A DNA stretch of 64,000 nucleotides, taken from assembly GCF_900104585.1 (NCBI RefSeq), contig NZ_FNVX01000005.1:186001-250000 (forward strand). The letters run 5' to 3'. How positions within the stretch are numbered: the stretch's first letter is position 1; each line of letters starts with the position of its first letter. Shown here piece after piece: positions 9,201-15,929 of the stretch. Source of the stretch: Bacteroides ihuae. Lineage in GTDB: Bacteria > Bacteroidota > Bacteroidia > Bacteroidales > Bacteroidaceae. The position numbers and the translations under genes are program-made. Below the pieces are notes generated by a model. That model was given only the letters and a program-made list of their open reading frames with translations. It was not told the origin of the DNA and ran no database searches.

Positions 9201-9540
9201 CGCCAAGATCGTCACGTCCAAGAGTAGCACTGAACGTTAGTCGCTTAGGCTCTCCACCTTCAGCAGGTATCACAAACACTTCCGTGTTTCCATCATACTG
9301 GCCGGTAAAGGCTATTTGCTTTCCATCGGGAGAAAAATGTGGAAACATCTCGTAACCAATATTCGATGTTAACCTACGAGCGGTTCCCCCTTGCTTATTC
9401 ACTGAATAAAGATCGCCTGCGTAGGAAAAAACGATCTTGTCACCATGAATATTGGGAAACCTTAGTAGCCTGGCTTCTTTTGCGCTGATAGTAAATATCG
9501 CAAAGAAAGCCAGTGTACCTAAAAAGAATTTCTTAATCAT
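6292..9540 (-). CDS. Tricorn-type protease (beta-propellers, PDZ, S41 peptidase)
   Basis: Starting at ATG 9540 gives 1082 residues opening with a signal peptide (MIKKFFLGTLAFFAIFTISA). An AGGG lies just upstream of this ATG, and an upstream ATG at 9570 would spoil the signal. TolB/WD40-like propeller repeats (SPDGKQ, SPNSQK, SPDSRY) fill about 25-540. A Lys/Glu-rich linker, a tricorn C1 region, a PDZ domain (about 790-870) and a tail-specific protease core follow. Likely catalytic residues are H742 (in IGHSY) and S966 (in YSASDGD), at almost the same numbers as in archaeal tricorn, plus a late Glu in GVEPNIE. It should degrade peptides in the periplasm. It is a single-gene unit. Confidence 0.92.
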   Translation of the reverse strand: MIKKFFLGTLAFFAIFTISAKEARLLRFPNIHGDKIVFSYAGDLYSVNKQGGTARRLTSNIGYEMFPHFSPDGKQIAFTGQYDGNTEVFVIPAEGGEPKRLTFSATLGRDDLGDRMGPNNIVMDWTRDGKSVLYRSRQNTFNDFTGQLLTVPTEGGIPTEIPLKNGGFSTYSPDGKQLAYNYVFREFRTWKRYQGGMADDIRIFDFKTKESKKITDNVRQDVFPMWSSNGDEIYFTSDRDDVMNLYVYQLSTKQTKQLTFYKDYDIKFPSIGGDQIVYECGGYIYLFDTKSKTSQKVTVEVNNDQEYSRPEWKDVSSQITSYSVAPNGERVLLTARGDVFSLPGKEGITYNITNSSGANDQNALWSPDGKQLSYISDKDGEFRIYVRNAVTGEEKTLTKDVKTYIIDYSWSPNSQKILWCDKRNTLNITDIATGKTTLVEQSGIDLIDEFNWSPDSRYITYTLPGKAANNILIYDTTTGAKHKVTDDWYNSGNPNFSSDGNYLVFQSARTFNPTYGQTEWNHVYTNMSKVYILPIKASAKIPFALINDIVGQVDETKPETPKKEDKEKKKDKKAAEKKDDTISYTAQDAVELPIQASYYRDIHMVGQKVYYSRGSSTSMYDLEKKAETDLGAYIVFGYGYKKALAIKDQKMQVIDAPTAAVTISEPISLTDVKKLINYHQEWMQIYDESWRQMRDFFYAPNMHGVDWNEVHAKYRALIPYVNHRTDLTYIIGEMIGELSIGHSYSQNGEHPTPTRIPMGMLGANFTKDASGFFQVVSITEGANWDKSTRSPLTMPGVNVKKGDYIIAINGQSLKEVKDPHELLIGLADKTTELTVNNVPSTKGARTVLVTPLADVSKLNYYNWVQENTRKVNEATNGEVGYIHIPDMGVEGLNEFAKHYYPQLMKKALIIDDRGNGGGNVSPMIIERLMRTPTYFTMHTGQKEGSVNPIGTFMGPKVLLANEYSASDGDLFPYRFKYNKLGTIIGKRTWGGVVGYSGTVPVVDGGSIVTPSYAPYAADGSGFIIEGHGVEPNIELENDPYKEYMGEDQQLNKAIEVSLDKLKTERQEIPAIPAFPDKSKKNK

Positions 9541-9750
9541 AAACCCTATTTTTTTATTATAATTCAACAATGAATCAAAAAGTATAACGAAATTACATAA
9601 AAATCATGTATTTGTATTCAATGAATGAAATAAAAAGATGAAAAGTTTATTATTTAGGCGGTTTAACTGACAAACTCGTTCATTACTTCATTTAAAAGAT
9701 ATTTGCTCTGTTTACTGAAAAAATCACCTTTTAGTATTCGAGGATATTAT

Positions 9751-9758
9751 TATCTTTG
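9751..9758 (+). promoter_or_regulatory. -7 box of the GNAT gene
   Basis: TATCTTTG, 28 bases before the ATG at 9787. Confidence 0.6.
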
Positions 9759-9786
9759 TATGTCTCAATAATATATTTAAAGTAAT

Positions 9787-10248
9787 ATGATAAGAAGAGC
9801 TACGATAGAAGATTTGGAAGATGTTCAGGAAATTGTTCGTAAAACGATAAATGAAATATATCCAAACTACTACCCTCAAGAAGTAGTAGACTTTTTCCTT
9901 AACCACCATAAGCAGGAGAACATAATGAAAGATATACACTCGGGAAATGTGTATATTCTCATGGAAGATGGTAGTTGCATAGGAACAGGTACTGCAAATG
10001 AAGAAAATATAAGTAGGGTTTTTGTATTGCCTAATTATCAAGGGAAAGGATATGGCTCTAAGATAATGGATTTTTTAGAAAAAATAATATCGGATAAATA
10101 CGATATCATCAATTTAGATTCTTCTCTTCCTGCATTTAAAATATATCTAAAAAGGGGTTATAAACCTATTGACTACCTTGAACAACCTGTTGAAAACGGT
10201 AGGGTGCTCTGCTATCAGGTTATGACAAAAAGTTCATGCAAAAAATGA
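9787..10248 (+). CDS. GNAT family N-acetyltransferase
   Basis: This 153-residue single-domain protein has the acetyl-CoA binding motif A in FVLPNYQGKGYGSKIMDFLE (Q/RxxGxG/A, residues about 78-97). A C-terminal strand (INLDSSLPAFKIYLKRGYK) with the usual tyrosine follows. It transfers an acetyl group from acetyl-CoA to an unknown amine. It has its own promoter box and is divergent from the tricorn-type protease, so the neighbours do not reveal the substrate. Confidence 0.85.
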   Translation: MIRRATIEDLEDVQEIVRKTINEIYPNYYPQEVVDFFLNHHKQENIMKDIHSGNVYILMEDGSCIGTGTANEENISRVFVLPNYQGKGYGSKIMDFLEKIISDKYDIINLDSSLPAFKIYLKRGYKPIDYLEQPVENGRVLCYQVMTKSSCKK

Positions 10249-10277
10249 TATCTGTGTGCAATACTCTTTTATATCAT

Positions 10278-10285
10278 TATCTTTG
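10278..10285 (+). promoter_or_regulatory. -7 box of the tRNA-dihydrouridine synthase gene
   Basis: TATCTTTG, 14 bases before the ATG at 10300. This predicts a very short leader. Confidence 0.55.
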
Positions 10286-10299
10286 CAAATAAAAAAGAG

Positions 10300-11244
10300 A
10301 TGCCAGACGAAAAGAAACTCCCCATTCACTTTGCTCCTTTACAGGGCTTTACTGACGCACCTTACCGTAATGCTCACGAAACTGTCTTTGGTGGTGTAGA
10401 AACTTATTATACTCCTTTTGTCCGTGTGGAAAAAGGAGGTTTTCGCACCAGAGAGTTGCGGGATATTGAACAAGAAAACAATACCGTTCACCATATAATA
10501 CCGCAATTAATCGCTTCTACCCCCGATGAGATGCGCAAACTGATCACTCTATTCCAACAAAAGGGACATTCGGAGGCAAACTTAAATATGGGTTGCCCTT
10601 TTCCTATGTTGGCTCGCCGACATAAAGGTTCGGGTATTCTTCCCTATCCGGAGGAGGTTGAAAAACTTTTGCAATGTACGGAAGAGTTTCCCGATATGCA
10701 GTTTTCCGTAAAGATGCGACTGGGATGGGAAGATCCCAAAGAATGCCTCGCCTTGCTTCCCTTGTTGAATAGTTCTCTTTTGAAACAAATAACCCTCCAT
10801 GCACGTATCGGTGAGCAACAATATAAAGGAGAGACTGACTTGGACTCATTTGAGGCTTTTTACAATGAATGCAAGCATCCGCTAATTTACAATGGTAGCA
10901 TCAATACCCTTGAAGATATAAACAAGATAACAAGCCGCTTCCCCAACATTTCGGGGATAATGATTGGTCGAGGATTACTCACCAATCCTGCTCTTGCTTT
11001 GGAATATCAACAAGGCATTCAGTTATCTCAAAAAGAAATGATGGGCAAAGTGAGAGCTCTTCATCATCTGCTGTTCGATTATTATGAGTCTCATCTGCAA
11101 GGCAATGATCAATTGCTCAATAAGGTGAAGACCATTTGGGAATATCTTTTGCCTGACATGGATAAGAAGTTTAAAAAGAAAATACATAAGTGCACCAAAA
11201 TAGAAGTCTACAGGGCTGCTGTTGCAGAAGCATTGTTGGATTAA
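10300..11244 (+). CDS. tRNA-dihydrouridine synthase
   Basis: This 314-residue flavin TIM-barrel enzyme reduces specific uridines in tRNA D-loops. It has FAPLQGFTDAPYR at the N-terminus (FMN binding), NMGCPFPM with the catalytic C99, SVKMRLGW, LHARIGEQQYKG and IGRGLLTNP, all characteristic of the Dus family. The length matches the family. NMGCPFPM differs from the NxGCP of DusA/B in the residues that follow, and a DusC-like assignment is possible. It stands alone and is followed by the palindromic repeat at 11378. Confidence 0.92.
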   Translation: MPDEKKLPIHFAPLQGFTDAPYRNAHETVFGGVETYYTPFVRVEKGGFRTRELRDIEQENNTVHHIIPQLIASTPDEMRKLITLFQQKGHSEANLNMGCPFPMLARRHKGSGILPYPEEVEKLLQCTEEFPDMQFSVKMRLGWEDPKECLALLPLLNSSLLKQITLHARIGEQQYKGETDLDSFEAFYNECKHPLIYNGSINTLEDINKITSRFPNISGIMIGRGLLTNPALALEYQQGIQLSQKEMMGKVRALHHLLFDYYESHLQGNDQLLNKVKTIWEYLLPDMDKKFKKKIHKCTKIEVYRAAVAEALLD

Positions 11245-11377
11245 GGCATTTACTGTAAGCAAGCAAACTTACTAGGATGCATTTTCCGACATCTGTGTAG
11301 GGTGACAAAGGATATATTATATGTAAATTTGCCGTTGAATTAAATAAGGATGTAAAAATAATGGACCTACCCCTACA

Positions 11378-11473
11378 GGCCTTGTGAGAGGGGTTCGGTG
11401 AATTAACTAGATCAGCGTGGTGAATTAACTACTTCAGCGTGGTGATCTAGTTAATTCACCACGCTGAAGTTAT
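11378..11473 (+). repeat. REP-like palindromic intergenic element, copy 1
   Basis: It begins with CCCCTACAGGCCTTGTGAGA and continues into overlapping inverted repeats. Arms 11398-11414 and 11443-11459 (17 bases, GTGAATTAACTAGATCA) pair perfectly. Arms 11431-11445 and 11456-11470 (15 bases) pair in an alternative way. A related copy lies inverted at 39097-39203, sharing the CCTTGTGAGAGGG block and the TTCAGCGTGG hairpin arm. It is dispersed non-coding repeat DNA of unknown function. Confidence 0.8.
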
Positions 11474-11522
11474 ATGATACCTTATAGGAAGCTGATTTGT
11501 AAATAATAAGATACTAATAGTC

Positions 11523-12509
11523 ATGGCAAGACCTGAAAAAAGAGGATTAGATTATTTTCCCTTAGACGTGGACTTTATGCGAGATATCAAAGTGCGACGC
11601 ATCAAACGTAAGCATGGGGCTCTCGGAATAGTCGTCATCATCGAACTTTATAGCAGAATTTATCACGATAATGGCTACTATCTGCCTTGGGATGAAGATA
11701 CTTGCTACGACATCTGCGAGGATTTGAGGACCGAAAGTCCGGAACAGATACAAACCATTGTGGACTCTTGCCTGCAAGTGGGACTTTTTCACGCCGGACT
11801 TTACAATGCTCAACACGTGCTGACTTCCAACGGAGTGCAATGTCGCTACAAAGCTTGCTGCGCCCGAAGAGCTTCTGCACGGATATTGCCCGAACTAAAT
11901 CTGATAGAGTGTCCTCAACAGCAAGAAGAGAACAAACCTACTACCGAGGCTATCAAAGCTCTTGAAGAAGCTGTGAAAAGCCCTACAGCAAGTACTCTTG
12001 AAGAAGTAAAGGTGGTAAAGACATCAGAGTTAATGCATACAGAAACTCAGTTATTGCCTACAGAAATGCCACAAACAAAAGAAAACAAAACAAAAGGGAA
12101 AGCAAACAAAACAGAAATAAACCTCCCCCATACCCCCTCCGAAAACGGAGGAGGCAACGAGAAGATGAGGGTTGATCGATTGGAAGATTATTTTTTTCCT
12201 CCCGACGATGCCTTCGCTATGAAAACGCACAACTACGACGGCCTGCTGGAGAGGTTTTACGCCATTGCTGCGCATCGACCGGTGGGTTTTTTACGTGCCA
12301 TTTTGAGCCTCTCGCTCTATGCCGACGGTCTGCTGGTGTGGGATAATCATCAACGGCAAGCTGCCAGAACCCTATCCGCCACGTGTAAGCTTCGCCAATG
12401 TACGCCTCGCTATGTGCCACTCGAATTATTCGCAATCAGCCTCTTTGTCGTAAACATGCCATTTTGGGGTATCGGTCAAACTTTGATAGCTCATTTAGTC
12501 TCAGGATAG
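11523..12509 (+). CDS. DUF4373 (Lin1244/Lin1753-like) domain protein
   Basis: This 328-residue protein opens with MARPEKRGLDYFPLDVDF and GALGIVVIIELYSRIY. That matches the N-terminal domain called DUF4373 or Lin1244/Lin1753, related to phage and plasmid replication proteins and common as scattered single genes in Bacteroides. A low-complexity Lys/Glu/Thr linker (about 140-215) follows, then a C-terminal region starting LEDYFFPPDD. The C-terminal 60 residues look less typical than the rest, so a small late frameshift is possible but not proven. The palindromic repeat lies just upstream. A role in replication is known only by similarity. Confidence 0.75.
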   Translation: MARPEKRGLDYFPLDVDFMRDIKVRRIKRKHGALGIVVIIELYSRIYHDNGYYLPWDEDTCYDICEDLRTESPEQIQTIVDSCLQVGLFHAGLYNAQHVLTSNGVQCRYKACCARRASARILPELNLIECPQQQEENKPTTEAIKALEEAVKSPTASTLEEVKVVKTSELMHTETQLLPTEMPQTKENKTKGKANKTEINLPHTPSENGGGNEKMRVDRLEDYFFPPDDAFAMKTHNYDGLLERFYAIAAHRPVGFLRAILSLSLYADGLLVWDNHQRQAARTLSATCKLRQCTPRYVPLELFAISLFVVNMPFWGIGQTLIAHLVSG

Positions 12510-12563
12510 CCATTGCAGGGTCTTGATTAAATGTGATGATATTTGCTTTCTTGGCTGAAAAAA

Positions 12564-12594
12564 AAGGGAAGAAAACTCATAATTTCCTTCCCTT
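12564..12594 (-). terminator. Terminator of the fimbrillin operon
   Basis: AAGGGAAGAAA pairs with TTTCCTTCCCTT with one bulge. A T-run follows on the minus strand, 18 bases past the stop codon. Confidence 0.75.
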
Positions 12595-12611
12595 CGATAG
12601 TATTGGTCTAA

Positions 12612-14036
12612 TTATTTTACTCCTACTAACTTCACATTATCAACGCGATAACCTGCTGTATTTGTACTAGCAGAAGAAATGAACTCTATGGAAGTGATAT
12701 TCTCAGGTAGGCTACTTAGTTCTACTGTCTGGTAAGTATTCACAGTAGATATAGCTAAGTCGGGAACAGTCATTTCTGTGTTACCGCATTTTACTTTAAT
12801 TACACTCTGATTGCCAGAAGCATTTGCTGTGATGGCATATGATAATTTCAGATTGGTGTAACCAGTTGTATCGAAACCAGAGATTTGCAAACCTGCATCT
12901 TTGCCAGAAGCAAACCATATATGGCTATCCATAGTAGAGGTTGAACGAATGGTTGCATTGCTGTAGCTACTTGTTAAGTAGTTATCGGTGAAAGTGAAAC
13001 TGGTGTTGTCCCAACCGGTAAACTCATTAATTGCGGGCCAGTATCCATTGCTTTTCTTTTCTACTGAGCCAAAAGTCTCAGTGAAGATTGTTTGTTCTGT
13101 GCCTGTTGTTGGGTCTGGATCGGTTGTACCAGTGCCCAAGTCAATATTAATATTGTCACCTGCAACAGTAATCCAGTCGGTGATTATAGCTTGACCTACA
13201 ACGACCACAGGGTTGCCATTGCTATTTGATATATTTACAGTATAAGTATAATTGCTGCCAGAATTAAGTGCACTCCCAGCTAAACTTTGCTTAAATGTCT
13301 GCGAACCAATGGTGAATTCAACGGTGGCATCATTTCCCAATTGAGTAACAGGCAAAGCGATTGCTTCTACTTGTAATTGATTGTTACCTTTGTCCGTTAG
13401 CTTACAAGCCACTGTGGCAATGTTTCCGCTAGTGGTAGTTAGGGTACCAGTGGCTAAGTCGAATGTACCTTTAGTTTCAAAACCTTGCAGTTTTACCGCA
13501 AAGTTACTTAAATCTACACCCGATGCTTTTGTAATATTGAACACCATGTGGGTTAATTGATGTTTGAAATTCAGGCTTACTTTGTCTGAAGCGTTGCTAT
13601 ATTCGCTTGTTGTCGTTGGAACGTACAATAGATCGATAGCTTCTTGTGAAGTTTGATCTTTTAAGTCTACATCTATTTTATTATTTGTTATTGTGGCGGT
13701 GTAAGGGTAGTAAGCTGCGAAAACAACTTTAGTACCATCTGATGGGAAATAGATTGCTTGATCTTCTGTGTCATAAGTAAGTTCGCCTGTAGTAGAAGCA
13801 GAGTACTTTTTGTTTGATGCCAAAGCAGCGTCCAATGTACCACCTTGAGGAACCATGAATACACCTACCTTGTCACCTTCACTCCATGCGGTATCTGTAG
13901 CACGGGTTGAAGCGATTGCTGTACTGAATGAAACGGCACGCTTGGTGTCCTTACCATCGTGGTCATCTTCATTCGTGCAACTAGATAAAAGAGTGGAAGC
14001 TAAGGCCACAAAATAAAATAGATTTCTAATTTTCAT
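12612..14036 (-). CDS. Fimbrillin family lipoprotein with C-terminal beta-sandwich
   Basis: This 474-residue protein has a lipoprotein signal ending in LLSSC (C20). A fimbrillin/Mfa-like domain follows, recognisable by FSTAIASTRATDTAW, WSEGDKVGVFMV and FKHQLTHMVFNI. Residues about 315-474 form a separate beta-rich unit. It starts TIFTETFG and contains SNGYWP and a closing YRVDNVKLVGV, like the carbohydrate-binding or choice-of-anchor sandwiches seen on secreted Bacteroidota proteins. It probably sits on the cell surface, as a fimbrial subunit or adhesin. It is the second gene of an operon with the nuclease fusion (33-base gap). The ligand is unknown. Confidence 0.8.
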   Translation of the reverse strand: MKIRNLFYFVALASTLLSSCTNEDDHDGKDTKRAVSFSTAIASTRATDTAWSEGDKVGVFMVPQGGTLDAALASNKKYSASTTGELTYDTEDQAIYFPSDGTKVVFAAYYPYTATITNNKIDVDLKDQTSQEAIDLLYVPTTTSEYSNASDKVSLNFKHQLTHMVFNITKASGVDLSNFAVKLQGFETKGTFDLATGTLTTTSGNIATVACKLTDKGNNQLQVEAIALPVTQLGNDATVEFTIGSQTFKQSLAGSALNSGSNYTYTVNISNSNGNPVVVVGQAIITDWITVAGDNINIDLGTGTTDPDPTTGTEQTIFTETFGSVEKKSNGYWPAINEFTGWDNTSFTFTDNYLTSSYSNATIRSTSTMDSHIWFASGKDAGLQISGFDTTGYTNLKLSYAITANASGNQSVIKVKCGNTEMTVPDLAISTVNTYQTVELSSLPENITSIEFISSASTNTAGYRVDNVKLVGVK

Positions 14037-14069
14037 TTTTGCTGTTTTATATAATTATATCATTTAGAA

Positions 14070-15659
14070 TTATTGCCATTTAGATTTATCGAGTGTTGCT
14101 TTAATGGTCGTATCGATTGTGGGGAAGAAGGTAAATCCTGTTAGGTCTTCTAACTCCTGCACCGAGATTGCTTGATTCATGTAAGCGGTGCCTGAATAAG
14201 TCTTATTATCAAATTTAAAAGCTATGGTAGTGAAAACACCATTCAATCTTCGGGCCAAAGCTTTGAAATAGTAAGATGGTACAGCCATTTCTTTCATAAA
14301 TTGCACATTGGTGCTCGGAGGAATTGCACCAGTCACTACATAGACCGTGTCGGTATCACTTCTCCAAGAACGTACCTGATTTTCGAGTTGCGCCCAAATT
14401 GATTGATTTAACCCTTGCCCAACTTGAGGGGTCATGTTGCTATAATAGAAAGTTGTTTGGTTGGTAGGTACGTCGCAGGTGCGGTCGCCACTGGGAATTT
14501 GATGTCCACGGTCATAGCCGTTTCCTCCGAAACCACTCGAAAGATTCGCCTGATAGCTCGTAGCAATGTCAGGATCATACCCCCAATCATCGGTTCGGCC
14601 CGTACTGCCAGTGCAAGCAGGGAAAAGAGGATAAGCCACCCAATAAGCAATTCGGCTGCTCTTGCTGTAAAGCATACTATAGTTACGCATCTTTCCTTTA
14701 GATACCGGATCGGTCATAGAATTGGGCATATAATGGTTCACATAAACCAAATCTGTGCCATTCAATTCGCTTTGCGTGATTAGAGGAGTTTCTGTCCATC
14801 GGATGTAAGAAGCTTCGGGATCCACTTCTCCACCTCCATTAGCTAGATTGAGGTTATACGAATATTGCTTTCCCTTCTCAATTGAAGTCAAAGGAAGAGT
14901 ATATTCTTTCGTCTTGCCATTCAATTCAACAATCAACGTAATTTTGGTGCTCATAGAACTTTCCGGCAACAGAATAGCTTGGGCGGTTGCTGCAGCATTT
15001 GTAATGGCTGTATTCATTTGGATGGTGCCAATAGAAGTTTGATCTAGCGTCAGTGTTGCATCTGCTAAAGCAAAAGAGGCTTTCGTCCTGACTCCTGAAA
15101 GTTTCAATTTCAAGTTAGCCAGATTGCTATTATTCGTGTTTTTTATATTGAAAATGAGACGGGAAAGTTGGTGGGTAAAAGCTAGATTTAAGGCGTTTGG
15201 ACGACTACTGATACTTGTTAAGTTATCAGAATAGAGAAGATCAATAGCTTCGAGGTCAGTTTGATTTGTAATATCTATTGGATAGATATATGGATTAGCT
15301 AAAATCTGTTGTGGATAGTAAGCAATAAAATCCACCATGCTTTCATCTTCCGGATAATAGATATCTGCTTTTATGGAGCTGAAATATCCGTCGCCATTTG
15401 CTGTAGAGTAAGGTATGTTAATGGCGCCATTTATAGAAGATGCTTCAGAAAGAGCCTCTCCATTTTTCTTCATATATACACCGATCGAGTCGTTTTTACT
15501 CCATGTTGCTCCGTTGGCACGAGTAATAGTAATGCCTTCTACTACTGAAGTAAATTGAATGGGGGATTTTGCGTTGTCATCAATGTGTTGTATTTCCTCT
15601 TGGCTGCAAGCAAATAATGAGAGCAGAAGGCTCATACTCCACAATTTCATTTTTATCAT
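14070..15659 (-). CDS. Fimbrillin-like lipoprotein fused to DNA/RNA non-specific endonuclease
   Basis: This 529-residue protein has a lipobox LFAC (C18). A fimbrillin-like half (about 32-275) shows ITRANGATW, WSKNDSIGVYM and FTHQLSRLIFNI. After the linker NGGGEVDPEAS comes a NUC1-type nuclease domain (about 290-525). Its active site reads DRGHQIPSGDR (H386 as general base), with metal-ligand asparagines in SNMTPQ and the following LNQ. Both halves look intact. This predicts a surface-tethered nuclease that cuts DNA or RNA outside the cell, for nutrition, biofilm or extracellular-trap degradation, or rivalry. It is the first gene of a two-gene operon. Confidence 0.88.
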   Translation of the reverse strand: MIKMKLWSMSLLLSLFACSQEEIQHIDDNAKSPIQFTSVVEGITITRANGATWSKNDSIGVYMKKNGEALSEASSINGAINIPYSTANGDGYFSSIKADIYYPEDESMVDFIAYYPQQILANPYIYPIDITNQTDLEAIDLLYSDNLTSISSRPNALNLAFTHQLSRLIFNIKNTNNSNLANLKLKLSGVRTKASFALADATLTLDQTSIGTIQMNTAITNAAATAQAILLPESSMSTKITLIVELNGKTKEYTLPLTSIEKGKQYSYNLNLANGGGEVDPEASYIRWTETPLITQSELNGTDLVYVNHYMPNSMTDPVSKGKMRNYSMLYSKSSRIAYWVAYPLFPACTGSTGRTDDWGYDPDIATSYQANLSSGFGGNGYDRGHQIPSGDRTCDVPTNQTTFYYSNMTPQVGQGLNQSIWAQLENQVRSWRSDTDTVYVVTGAIPPSTNVQFMKEMAVPSYYFKALARRLNGVFTTIAFKFDNKTYSGTAYMNQAISVQELEDLTGFTFFPTIDTTIKATLDKSKWQ

Positions 15660-15756
15660 TCTTGATTTTTTATGTTGGTTGATAGTTTGTGATTTAGTAT
15701 TTTATATAAGTTGCATCTTATACCTAATTCGATTATTTGTCTTTATTTGTACGATG

Positions 15757-15764
15757 CAAAGTTA
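15757..15764 (-). promoter_or_regulatory. -7 box of the fimbrillin-nuclease operon
   Basis: TAACTTTG on the minus strand, about 98 bases before the start at 15659. The AT-rich space to the LruC gene at 15930 probably also holds its promoter. Confidence 0.5.
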
Positions 15765-15929
15765 GATTGGGGGTATTGCATAGGTGTTTCATATGCATTA
15801 ATAAAACTTTTCATTATTTTCAAGGTGTTATCTTTTGCATCTCAGTATATACTCGAAAAAATACAAAGTGGTAGAATGAACAAATAATCTCCTAATATCA
15901 TTCTATTTATAAATAAAATAACTTAATTT

